From the NCBI GenBank assembly GCA_032718475.1, contig JAUCBJ010007159.1:1-40805 (forward strand): a DNA stretch of 40,805 nt. Direction: 5' to 3'. The position numbers and the translations under genes are program-made. Of the stretch, positions 1 through 9,170 are shown one piece after another. Position 1 is the stretch's first letter. Every line of letters begins with the position of its first letter. Under the pieces are notes generated by a model, which searched no databases, was not told the origin of the DNA, and saw nothing but the letters and a program-made list of their open reading frames with translations. Source of the DNA: Nemertoderma westbladi. Lineage: Eukaryota; Xenacoelomorpha; Nemertodermatida; Nemertodermatidae.

Positions 1-100
1 AGCGTCATATTTGAGCGACTGACAGGACAGCTGATCCATTCCTGTTTACTACATATGCATGGTAATGGGGCCGGGAGTAGTAGGGTCTTGGTCCTCTCTG

Positions 101-410
101 TGACACTTAGACCCCACTGACACCCATTGGGTGTCATATGACACCCAATTATCACCCTATGGGTGTCATTGGGTGTCATTGGCGCCAGACTGTCTGGGTG
201 ACACCTCCCAATTAGGCTAATTAGACCCTAATTGACAGGTGTCATCAATTAATTAGTACAATTAAACCCTAACAGGTGTCATATGACTCCTAATTAGGGT
301 TTAATTGATTATCCTAATTAATCACACTGATTAGCACCCTGACACACAATGGGTCATCAGTGTTGTCTAACTGTCGCAGAGCCGGATCAAGAGGGTGTCA
401 TAAGTGACAC
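101..410. repeat. Cluster of inverted TGACAC/GTGTCA motifs
   Basis: I count about twelve copies of TGACAC or its reverse complement in roughly 310 bp, most extended to TGACACCC. Several are arranged head to head to form palindromes around ATTGG or ATATGA centres. Interspersed are AATTAG/CTAATT and CCCTAA-like words. The cluster ends about 570 bp before the start codon of the 985-2694 gene. It could be a binding-site array for a dimeric protein, an iteron-like replication site, or a decayed minisatellite; the sequence alone does not decide. Confidence 0.7.
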
Positions 411-698
411 CGCAGCTCTTTTATTCATTAATACTTATTTGTTTATATTTAATTTTAATTAATTATTTGCATTTTATTTTATTCGTATTTAATTCTAAAT
501 TAATTATTCATTTGTACTTTATTTTAAATTAATTAATTGTATTACTTTTACTTTATACATTGATTTCTATTTTTAGATTAATTAGTTTTTATATTACCAA
601 TGAGATCAGTATGACATAATGTCTATATTTAGCTCTATGGTTTATAGATCCCTTATCGTTAACTTTATAATCTTTCCTCTCGCGGCCCCTTTGTCTTC
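411..698. other. AT-rich spacer, no gene seen
   Basis: Very AT-rich stretch made largely of AATTAATT and TTATTTT words, with no open frame of note. It separates the motif cluster from the promoter-like region of the next gene. Confidence 0.6.
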
Positions 699-736
699 GT
701 TATTCAATGGCGCCACTCTGTCTACCATTGAATAAC
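699..736. repeat. 12-bp perfect inverted repeat (hairpin)
   Basis: GTTATTCAATGG (699-710) is repeated in inverse complement as CCATTGAATAAC (725-736) with a 14-nt loop starting CGCC. It lies about 120 bp upstream of the TATA-like box and contains CCAAT/ATTGG cores. Confidence 0.7.
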
Positions 737-787
737 ATTGGGCAATCATTATCTCGCCTGATGTGACGACATCAAAGCTGCTCTCTG

Positions 788-984
788 ATTGGTTTAATTA
801 TACAGTCTTTTCTCCCTCCTGTTCCCTGATTGGCTAACCCATTCTAGCCCCCTCCCTCTATAATAGCCCCCGTTCACCACATTCCCAATCATTGTCTCTT
901 TGTTTTCCTGAAAAGTTTTAATTATTTTCGTAAAAGTATTTATTTATTTTTATTTCCTAAACGAGTTACCGGTACACAATCACG
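788..984 (+). promoter_or_regulatory. Compact RNA polymerase II promoter and 5' leader
   Basis: Two inverted CCAAT boxes (ATTGG near 788 and 829, both as TGATTGG) precede a TATA-like TATAATAG at 859-866. Transcription would start near 885-900, giving a leader of about 90 nt. The start codon context is CACGATGGC, a strong Kozak match with A at -3 and G at +4. Spacing is tight and typical of viral, LTR or transposon promoters. No experimental start is known, so this is inference. Confidence 0.5.
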
Positions 985-2694
985 ATGGCACATTCAGAAA
1001 TCAGCTATTCAAGCAACGATCTGGTTTGCAACGAAAATCAGTTTATGCTACAAGACAACTCGTTTGGTCTATATTTCGATTCGGCGAACAAACTCTTCCC
1101 GTTAACGATAAATACAACCTTAAACCAACCCATCCTGATTCCGGCAAACTATGCTCACTTTATTTTCCGTGCCTACTACGAACTTCACGATGGACAATAT
1201 CAAACCCTCGACGATAATAAACTTCATTCCTCCAACCACGGTTTCAAACTTATAAAAAGGGACAACAAAATAACGTTCAATCTAACTACTTCGCCTGAGA
1301 CGTTTACGATTCCAACTAGCATAGTCGATTTTATTCGAGAAAACATCAACCAAGCTGTGGCAAATCGTTTACTGGGTTTAACCACTCTCGTAACCTCCTT
1401 CTTCTCCGATGATCGCTTATTCGATTTTCATAGTATCGCAAACTCGATTCTTCTTCTCATCTGGAACTCGTCGACTCCGACCGAGGAAGAGGAGACTCGT
1501 TTCTTTAAACTTTTCGAGATTGATGTTCTCGCTTTCGGCGAGAAATTGAATGAGCTCACATGCCTTTACGCCAATAAAGTATCCTATTACTTTGGATTCA
1601 ATTATAGAGTTGGCACCCATGGAAGTATTAACCCAGTGAATCCACTCGAGTTAATAAAGCTGGAAGACACTGTAAACAGTTCATGGATCACCTTTTCCGT
1701 CGCCTGCGCCAATTTATTTCAACAATATGTAAACATCTGTCGCCCTTTTATTAATCCTACTATTCACCTTGTCCTAAAACCGGGCAATTGGGTTGCTTTT
1801 GACTATTGCACTTTTGGGTTTGTTACAAATATTCGGAACGAGCGCAATTTAGCGATCACCAATGGCTACAGGGTTGACGATGGAAAGGCTATTGTTTCTT
1901 CTAGGGGCATGATTCTTCTTACACCAAGCGAGGTCGGCGAATTGAAATGGTTCATTTCATCCTTCGAGGATAGTGAATGTGTCTGCTACGATGAACTTCA
2001 CGTCTACAAAGACAACATTTCCGAGCGAATATCGATACAAAGTTGTATCAGTGATTCAGAAATTGATTTACAGATAACCGAGAGAAAATTTAACGAATCC
2101 ATTACTATAGCTAACACGATTCAAGCGCGCGAGGCTCTAATCAGATTCAAGGCTATGGCTATACAATTTGCTTTCAAACCAAAGCAGATTACGATCCCCA
2201 ATCACCAGCGCTATCTCATAAATAGCAGTATCGCAGCCTTTATCTATAAGTTCAAATCCGAAAAATATGTTGGTATCTGGCCCATTTTAATGAAAGACGA
2301 AGAGAATACCACTTTTCAGTTCACCAACGGTCTCAATATTAGGGGCAGCGATTTTCTCACGATAAATACAACCAACCCACCCAACTCTCACTACTACCTC
2401 AGTCGTTACATTCATATCGAGAACAAACCAGCAGAAATTATATTCACCAATACGAAAAATACCAACACTATTACCCTACCCAATGACTTTACCATCGCGC
2501 ACCTTTTCGATTCACTAAAACGCTCTCTCAGAGAAGGCATCTTTCTCCCGCAGCAAACACACCTTAATCTATTTCAGCCCCCAAGAAAAGGTTATCTCAA
2601 CAAACTATTAAAGATAAAATTATCGCAGCCATTAATAGTATCGGACCCTAAAAGGGTTAAACCAGTTATTCTCGGAGGCCAGCAACCCTATTAA
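985..2694 (+). CDS. Unrecognised intact intronless 569-aa protein with possible repeated PC4-like modules
   Basis: I do not recognise this gene. It is open for 569 codons with no intron signals, a strong start context and a promoter-like region upstream. The protein has no signal peptide or membrane segment. A segment at about residues 265-328 (RVDDGKAIVSSRGMILLTPS followed by an amphipathic helix) resembles the C-terminal fold of transcriptional coactivator PC4/p15: strands, a GxxLT.. turn, then a helix. Similar beta-turn-helix units with an I/L-x-P turn recur near residues 51-70 (LIPANYAHF), 107-125 (TIPTSIVDFI), 402-420 (TIPNHQRYL) and 497-517 (TLPNDFTIAHLF). If real, the protein may bind single-stranded nucleic acid. 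The C-terminal tail (residues 525-569) is proline-, lysine- and glutamine-rich. Intactness among decayed transposons suggests recent function or recent arrival. It could be a transposon or endogenous viral gene; the PC4 link is a low-confidence inference. Confidence 0.7.
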   Translation: MAHSEISYSSNDLVCNENQFMLQDNSFGLYFDSANKLFPLTINTTLNQPILIPANYAHFIFRAYYELHDGQYQTLDDNKLHSSNHGFKLIKRDNKITFNLTTSPETFTIPTSIVDFIRENINQAVANRLLGLTTLVTSFFSDDRLFDFHSIANSILLLIWNSSTPTEEEETRFFKLFEIDVLAFGEKLNELTCLYANKVSYYFGFNYRVGTHGSINPVNPLELIKLEDTVNSSWITFSVACANLFQQYVNICRPFINPTIHLVLKPGNWVAFDYCTFGFVTNIRNERNLAITNGYRVDDGKAIVSSRGMILLTPSEVGELKWFISSFEDSECVCYDELHVYKDNISERISIQSCISDSEIDLQITERKFNESITIANTIQAREALIRFKAMAIQFAFKPKQITIPNHQRYLINSSIAAFIYKFKSEKYVGIWPILMKDEENTTFQFTNGLNIRGSDFLTINTTNPPNSHYYLSRYIHIENKPAEIIFTNTKNTNTITLPNDFTIAHLFDSLKRSLREGIFLPQQTHLNLFQPPRKGYLNKLLKIKLSQPLIVSDPKRVKPVILGGQQPY

Positions 2695-3072
2695 TATAAA
2701 CAGTCTCTATTTATTAAAAACTGTTCTGACTATAACTTTTGTTATTGTTGATGGTCTTATATTATTTATTATTAATGTTGTTGGTAAATTATTTATCCGT
2801 TGTTGTTATATTATTTAATATTGATGTTGTCGGTAAATTATTTATTCTTGTTTCCCCATAATGTTTAAAAAATATACGATGCTTAACCGGCTATTTTTCA
2901 TTTTTCTCTACTAGTTAATCTATACTATGAGAGCGAGCCATGAAATAAGTGAGTCTCAGTGAGTGCTTCTTCGTAATCAATTTGAATGTTAACCCCTAAA
3001 TAAACAGCCAATCCCTATGAATTCTTTACAAACTCGATATGCAAGTTGTTTATCAGAGTTGAATTTAGGCAC
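2695..3072. other. AT-rich 3' flank, no gene seen
   Basis: AT-rich sequence following the stop codon, with a loose duplication of a TTATT..TGTTG..GGTAAATTATTTAT segment (about 2745-2850). A possible polyadenylation signal AATAAA occurs near 2999. A GCGAGCCATGAAATAAGTGAG stretch near 2934 resembles the GCGAGCCACGAAGTGAG repeats at 9.0 kb. No open frame is supported. Confidence 0.5.
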
Positions 3073-3415
3073 TGAGGCATAGACTATGACTCACTGAGGC
3101 ATAGACTATGACTCACTGAGGCATAGACTATGCCTCACTGAGGCATAGACTATGCCTCACTGAGGCATAGACTATGCCTCACTGGGGCACTGAGGCATAG
3201 ACTATGCCTCACTGAGGCATAGACTATGACTCACTGAGGCACTGAGGCATAGACTATGCCTCACTGGGGCACTAAGGCATAGACTATGACTCACTGAGGC
3301 ATAGACTATGCCTCACTGAGGCACTGAGGCATAGACTATGCCTCACTGAGGCACTGAGGCATAGACTATGCCTCACTGAGGCATAGACTATGCCTCACTG
3401 AGGCATTGAGGCATA
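3073..3415. repeat. Minisatellite of about 13 small palindromes
   Basis: Tandem array with a basic unit of about 21 bp. Each unit contains GAGGCATAGACTATGCCTC, an almost perfect palindrome with a single unpaired central A. Some units carry the variant end GACTC, and others are lengthened to about 30 bp by a GCACTGA insert. Every unit can form its own short hairpin, and different units can also pair with each other. Confidence 0.9.
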
Positions 3416-3484
3416 GTCTGTGTCAGATATTAAATGAGAGTCTTACAAATTCGAACGTCAACGAACAAATTCGAAGGTTACTGT

Positions 3485-4540
3485 TCCACCTTGGTGTAGT
3501 GGTTGCGTTGAATTCACATCTCCCGTATGTCATGGGTTCGATCCTCACATGAACCAGGGCAGTTTTCGTTTGGTTAGCAATAGGCCTAACGTTGCAAAAT
3601 GCAGTATTATTGCCTAGTAACCAATTCATGGCTATCGTATGGTTTTCACTTCAAGACATTTCGCCCTCTAGCGGCAGACTGGGGAACTTCAGACTACTCT
3701 GTGACTCTGCAAAAGATATAGCCTATGCCGTAGTAGATGCCGATTGGGGGGTCAAATTAGGTAATAATATATCTAAATAAGCCACAAACATCTTGCCTCA
3801 TGGCTCGCCCCTTAGAACTCTTAAGCAATATAACTTCATAGTTTTGCGGATTGTAAATAACAAAGCTAGAGAAGATGTTAATTTGTAAATAATACGCCCT
3901 CTAGCGGTAGACTAGGGAACTTCAGACTACTCTGTGACTCTGCAAAAGATATAGCCTATGCCGTAGTAGATGCCGATTGGGGGGTCAAATTAGGTAATAA
4001 TATATCTAAATAAGCCACAAACATCTTGCCTCATGGCTCGCCCCTTAGAACTCTTAAGCAATATAACTTCATAGTTTTGCGGATTGTAAATAACAAAGCT
4101 AGAGAAGATGTTAATTTGTAAATAATACGCCCTCTAGCGGTAGACTAGGGAACTTCAGACTACTCTGTGACTCCGCAAAAGATATAGCCTATGCCGTAGT
4201 AGATAGCGATTGGGGGGTCAAATTAAGTAATAATATATCTAAATAAGCCACAAACATCTTGCCTCATGGCTCGCCCCTTAGAACTCTTAAGCAATATAAC
4301 TTCATAGTTTTGCGGATTGTAAATAACAAAGCTAGAGAAGATGTTAATTTTTAAATAATACGCCATCTAGCGTTAGACAGGGGAACTTCATACTACTCTA
4401 TGGCTCCGCAAAAGATATGGCCTAAGCCGTAGTAGATGCCTACCGAGTTTAAACCCATTCGGAATGAAAATAGCAAAGTTAGAGAAGATGTTAATTTCAG
4501 ATCATACGCCCTCTAGCGGCAGACTATGGAACAGCAGACG
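3485..4540 (+). repeat. tRNA-headed SINE with 233-bp tandem body
   Basis: The head (about 3485-3552) has a pol III A box (TTGGTGTAGTGG) and B box (GGGTTCGATCC) about 32 nt apart, as in a tRNA-derived SINE. The body is followed by tandem units of 233 bp starting at CGCCCTCTAGCGG: 3662, 3895, 4128 and 4361, with a shorter diverged unit from 4507. Units 1-3 are almost identical, so the amplification is recent. Each unit contains ATCTTGCCTCATGGCTCGCC. Short open frames inside it look like chance. Confidence 0.8.
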
Positions 4541-4703
4541 GCTGGATATAGGTAAGAGTAATTAGTAATCAGAGGTGTTACGTTGTTACGTAAATTGTTT
4601 TGCTCAAATTGAGTAAAATTATAGTAACGTACTACTACAGTGGTTTCCAATTTACATTAATAAGGTGGTGAGATTACCTTTGGTTACTTACCTTACCACC
4701 CTC

Positions 4704-4734
<31 letters not shown>

Positions 4735-5192
4735 TGTGTAGAATTCATCGTAAGTCAACCTTTTCTGTTATTTGATTAAAAGCAAATAACGTCACGTACA
4801 AATAACTAAAGTAAACAACCAAAATAAATAAAATTCTATTAACTTTAATATTTACTAATAACGCACACCACTACAAAACAAATCTATGGATATATATAAA
4901 TAACACAGCAATAATATTTATAAAACACAAGTAACACAGATAGGTAGGTAGGGGGTAAATAATAAAGGTGGTTTGTTTCGCAAGTGAACTCAAGAAAATA
5001 TCTTGTACAATAACAAGATAAAACGCAAGGGTTCTGTTGAGCAAAGTTTTTGTCAAGTCAACTATCGTCGATAACCAAGTCGATAATCTAACACAATAAT
5101 ATACCACAATATATTTAATAAGCCACTTATAAAAACATACACACAAAACAAACACACATACATCATGTTCTACTGCAACAAAATCGATTTAA
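4541..5192. other. AT-rich spacer with a 29-nt C run, no gene seen
   Basis: Contains a homopolymer of about 29 C (4703-4731) flanked by CCACCCT on the left. The rest is AT-rich with scattered purine/pyrimidine runs and no supported coding frame. Confidence 0.6.
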
Positions 5193-5334
5193 CTTCAAAT
5201 CTTTAAGGTGTGTGTAAACTGGATCTTTTACTAGTGACCGTGTATATAATAAATTTCAGTTATATTGCGGCCAACAGGCCTTTAACGAACTGATAGTAAA
5301 AGATCCAGTTTACACACACCTTAAAGATTTGAAG
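5193..5334. repeat. 41-bp perfect inverted repeat with 60-nt loop
   Basis: The left arm (5193-5233) and right arm (5294-5334) are exact reverse complements over 41 bp. The loop carries TATATAATAA and GCGGCCAACAGGCC. The word AAAATCGATTTAA occurs on both sides (about 5180 and 5377), which could be a target duplication around a foldback/MITE insertion or a chance palindrome. An RNA from either strand would form a long hairpin. Confidence 0.9.
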
Positions 5335-6473
5335 CTATGATACCTCCAGTGACCAGGGCGCGCACCAGTTTTCGAAAATCGATTTAAAGAAGTTTAACAA
5401 ACGGTAAAGTTACTCTTAAAATAATAGTTAGTCATACAAGTAACGGCATTTAAGTAAAACCCAGACAGGTGGCGATTTCATCTGATTTATTTCAAATGAT
5501 AACTTAACTTAATATATAATACAGACTGTAGGGGGAGGGGGAGGGGGGGGGGGGGTGTTAATTCAATCTGAGAATCTGAAAATTTGCTCAACAAATTTGC
5601 GTTTTAGAACGATTGGTACATAATGTGTTGTCGCACAGAAATAGAATCGCAAAACACATAAAAATAGAAATAAAATATATTTGATTTTGTTATAATTCTT
5701 CAATATGTTAGGATATTTAATAACATTAACTATTAATTAAAAAAAAAACTAATAGCTTAAAAATGGGAAATATTATTAATAGAAACTTTTATTAAACAAT
5801 TAAAAAAAACCCGTTCGAAGTCATTAATACTGAATAATGTCATGCAAATATAAAATGGTCGTGTTTAACTGAGATATAGGCTACCTTGAATAAAACAAAA
5901 TATTGATAAAATATAAACTAGATTTAATATATATAGATTGGACATTAACTAAAATAATTTAATCTAGTTTCAATTATCTTCCAATAAACTTACATTCATG
6001 CATATTATGTGACTCCTATTTAGCTAAACGTTTATGTAATAAAAACTAAAAATAATAAAGAAAAGAGATTCGCAACACTGCCGGTAGCTTGCAACACGTA
6101 TTTATGTATTTATGTCAAAATTGTAACATTCCGAAACGAACAAAAAAAAAACCGTTGTTGTTAGAAAAAATGAGACAAATTTTGGCGGAATTCATCAACT
6201 TTTATAATAATGGGAATTCAAAAAGCATAAAGATGTTTGTAGCACCTAATATTATAAAATTAAATACGTTAGATATAATATATTTTAATGTTTCATTAGA
6301 ACCGAACCGGTACAGTCTGCTTGTTGGTGTAGCTAGCTTTTATATTTATTTTATTCATAAATGTAGGAATGGTTTGTTTATAATGAACTGTAAAACAATT
6401 CGACGGTGTAAAGTAGAATGTTACAATTTTGGAATACATATTAATGCAAATTACAGAGGAGGGGGATTTTCAT
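5335..6473. other. AT-rich intergenic region, no supported gene
   Basis: Low-complexity AT-rich DNA with a G-rich run at about 5531-5556. A 159-codon open frame overlapping 6089-6568 has AT-driven composition (K, N, I, F rich), no AUG near its start and runs into a dispersed repeat, so I do not call it a gene. Confidence 0.6.
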
Positions 6474-6595
6474 CCCTCTCCAGGGGAAAATCGACGCAAA
6501 TAACAGCTGATTACTCCCATAAAAAAAACTGTAACCAGCTATTCACTTTTGTTTATTGTTTTGGTTAGAATAACGTGCCACTGTAACCTGCTCCT
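6474..6595 (+). repeat. Dispersed repeat, copy 1 (partner at 33.18 kb)
   Basis: Matches 33183-33312: both begin TTCATCCCTCTCCAGGGGAA, continue through AACAGCTGATTACTC, TTTATTGTTTTGGTTA and end AACGTGCCACTGTAACCTGC. Both are preceded by a G-rich tract. Copies differ by substitutions and small indels. The repeat class is unknown. Confidence 0.8.
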
Positions 6596-7471
6596 ATCGG
6601 TCCACTTTATTATACAACTAAAAAATATGACAACGTAAGATTATATTTATAAAAAAAACCTGTTAACATATTAAACACGAAATGGCTGGGGTGGCGTACA
6701 CTGATATCATACAATGATAGATGCAACTTCGATGAAAAAGAACAACTCATTAAATCTATTTAACCTTGAAATTATTAATACAAATTAACTAGTAATATAA
6801 AACTGGTAAATAATATTGATTTATATATTTGGCTGTGTGTTTGAAGTAGTTCGAGTGAGTCGCATATATAATTTAATGTGTCTGTATTTAATGGAATATC
6901 AATTAAGATTTTATGGAAATTGAATAAGTATGAGGGGCAAATATAACAATTGGTGACCCAATATTGCATGCAATGTCTTATCTATATACACCGACCGGTT
7001 GTTTATTAATTTCAGTGTATAATAAATCTTTATATGCCACTAATATCCGAAAGCAGACCAAAATAATAAACCAAATATATAACCAAAATAACAAACCAAA
7101 TATATATCATTGCCTCTACAGATTCAATTTTAAACCTCAAATAATTCATTTCTTTCTGGGGGGGGGGGGGGGGGGGGGGGGGGATTCCCATGAAATTTAC
7201 ATAATTATCATTAATAATAAGTAGAGAATTAGTTTGTGTGAGAATATCCCTCCCTGTATGGGACCGAATGGGCCGAGTAAATACAATTAATTAGCCCTTA
7301 ACTGTCTGAATGTCTCTGCCTATCTTAATTAATTAATTAACATACAGATATATATATACAGTAAATAAAGAAAATTCATTAAAAAACTTACAGCCGAATA
7401 TATCTGCCTAATTCCGAAAGTTATGAAAAGTTTTATCGGAAGGAAAAGGTATATAAATAGCAGATAAAGTC
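6596..7471. other. AT-rich flank with a 26-nt G run, no gene seen
   Basis: Contains a 26-nt G homopolymer (7158-7183). On the minus strand it forms the 3' flank of the FAM76 gene; a minus-strand AATAAA lies near 7003. No coding sequence is supported. Confidence 0.5.
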
Positions 7472-8530
7472 TTAGTTTAGGATCAGGGAGTTAGATAAGG
7501 GGGAGTTTGTGGCGGAGGAAGTCTTAAACTTCCTGTTACTCAACTCTTTCTCGAGTAGCGCAACCCTCTTACTCAACTCTCGATTTCTCAGTGTCACCTG
7601 CTCAATCTGCTCGGCTGACTGCCGCTGGAGGTTGCCCATCTTGAGCCGATAGTTTTTCTCCAGGGTCTGCAGTTCAGCTCGCAGCGTCGTTATCTTAACG
7701 TCTCGTTCTAGAACGGTCGCGTCCCGGGATGCAAGCTGCCGTTGTAGATGGACTTTCTCGTCTCGAAGCCTCGAGATCTGTAACATGTGCTCGTTCAAAC
7801 GTGTTGGATCAACGAAAGCAGATCCCGGATCATTAGCTTGTTCGATAACAACCGGAGGGTTAAACTCAGGAAGTTTAACAACTTCCGAAGATTTACTTAC
7901 CGAACTTTTAGAATTCTTCGAATGCCTCCTCTTCCTATCTTCTTTACGCTCGCTCTCACTCCGATGACGTTTTACACTAGAAGGACAGTTTATAGCTGCT
8001 TTGTCGGACTTATTGCTACGTTGTCGCTGCTCTTTTGTCCGGGATCTGCGATCGACGGTGAGCGATAAGAGTTGCCGCTTCTCTAAGGCGCGTTGTAACG
8101 CCTTCCTGTAGGACTGCATGCACAACCAACACAACAACCTGCCGTCGGATTTGCGACGCATCGCTGGGTTAGCGAACGCGCACGTTTGCCGACATTGGTT
8201 GCATTCTATTGGTGCACCATAGACTGCTTCGCTGTTGCGACATCGATCGCAGGCGTTCCCTGAGAAAGCCGCGATTATATTACAATATTCGCAGGGACGC
8301 GGCTTGCCGAATGTTTTATCGTTCGTTGCGCAGGACTGACAGACGGACAGTGTGGTGTTGTCGCCTTGCTGGAACTCGCTCCGACAGTAGGTGCACTTCA
8401 CGTTGAGTAGAGAACCCCGACATGTTCGACACAGCATTTTCGGTTCGGAAAGATCTTGTAACGGGTGACGGCTGAAACATTTTGTGCAAGAAAACAGGGG
8501 GTTGCCGGACGCGCTGCCGGTACCTGCCAT
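7472..8530 (-). CDS. FAM76: FAM76 family zinc-finger/coiled-coil protein, intronless
   Basis: A 352-codon frame clearly of the FAM76A/FAM76B family. The N-terminal half has regularly spaced CxxC pairs: residues 15/18, 34/37, 46/49, 64/67, 80/83, 94/97, 110/113 and 134/137. It includes the family signatures VKCTYCRSEFQQ, CEYCNIIAAF and GRLLCWLC. A lysine/arginine/serine-rich segment (about 155-210) is a likely nuclear signal; the histidine run of vertebrate FAM76B is absent. The C-terminal quarter (about 240-335) is a heptad coiled coil. Length fits the family (human forms are about 300-340 aa, from memory). The start is GAAATGGCA, a good Kozak site. Vertebrate genes have many introns, while this copy has none, so it may be a retrocopy or an ancestrally intron-poor gene. 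FAM76B is a nuclear-speckle protein in mammals; function here is inferred by family. Confidence 0.93.
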   Translation of the reverse strand: MAGTGSASGNPLFSCTKCFSRHPLQDLSEPKMLCRTCRGSLLNVKCTYCRSEFQQGDNTTLSVCQSCATNDKTFGKPRPCEYCNIIAAFSGNACDRCRNSEAVYGAPIECNQCRQTCAFANPAMRRKSDGRLLCWLCMQSYRKALQRALEKRQLLSLTVDRRSRTKEQRQRSNKSDKAAINCPSSVKRHRSESERKEDRKRRHSKNSKSSVSKSSEVVKLPEFNPPVVIEQANDPGSAFVDPTRLNEHMLQISRLRDEKVHLQRQLASRDATVLERDVKITTLRAELQTLEKNYRLKMGNLQRQSAEQIEQVTLRNRELSKRVALLEKELSNRKFKTSSATNSPLSNSLILN

Positions 8531-8841
8531 TTCAGGAGGCGGGAAGAGTCGCTTGGTGAACCGTGATATTGGTGACCAGTATTACTGCAACTGCAGTTTC
8601 GGTACCGGTACTCAGGTACTTCAGTACTTGGTACCGGTATGATGCCTTATAGCCTACTACAGTCAGACAGTACTACACTACAGTCTGACAATCTGACAGT
8701 ACTACTGCAGCATTGCTGTACTGCTGTACTGTTGTGTCTGTACAGCTGTATGCAGGCATGTACCTTACCCCTTAGACTATAAGTAGATTTAATGACGTCA
8801 CACAACTACACTCATGCAATCTCTAAACCACTACTACAGTA
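8531..8841. other. Upstream flank of FAM76, rich in GTACC/CAGTACT words
   Basis: Short repeats of GGTACCGG, TACAGTACT and CTGCAGTA dominate, giving many small palindromes. For the minus-strand FAM76 gene this is the upstream region. I see no clear TATA box and no coding frame. Confidence 0.4.
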
Positions 8842-8994
8842 CTAGGATCGGCATGCTGCATTGCAGCTGCATTTTTAAGAATGCTGTGCCGGCTTATCGA
8901 CAAAATTGCACCGCCACAACTCCCTATCACCCGATGACTAGATCGGGTGACATTTGCTAGATCATCCGCATCTTCAAGGCCAGTGTGGGGCGAG
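8842..8994 (-). mobile_element. LINE 3'-end fragment (same family as 12409-13402)
   Basis: Matches the 3' end of the LINE at 12409-12540, starting CTAGGATCGGCATGCTGC and ending in AAGGCCAGTG. It carries a short internal duplication (CCGATGACTAGATCGGGTG) missing from the longer copy. The left flank is CTACAGTA, similar to the target site of the other copy. Confidence 0.75.
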
Positions 8995-9170
8995 CCACGA
9001 AGTGAGTGAGCCTTAGCGTAGTGGTACCATTAATCAACCTGTCGTTCTGTGGGGCGAGCCACGAAGTGAGAGCGCCTTAGCGTAGTGGTACCATTAATCA
9101 ACCTGTGGGGCGAGCCACGAAGTGAGTGAGCCTTAGCGTAGTGGTACTATTAATCAACCTGTCGTTCTGT
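8995..9170. repeat. Three tandem copies of a 54-62 bp unit
   Basis: Unit starts at 8995, 9049 and 9105 with GTGGGGCGAGCCACGAAGTG and runs through CTTAGCGTAGTGGTAC and ATTAATCAACCT; two units also carry GTCGTTCTGT. It directly abuts the LINE fragment. Confidence 0.85.

Noticed and set aside
250-320. CCCTAA words suggesting telomere repeats
   Set aside because: Only isolated copies within AATTAG-rich sequence, not a tandem TTAGGG array.
4871-5155. 94-codon minus-strand frame, hydrophobic
   Set aside because: Composition follows AT-rich DNA; no start context, homologue or neighbour support.
6089-6568. 159-codon plus-strand frame
   Set aside because: AT-driven composition, no AUG near the start and its end lies in a dispersed repeat.
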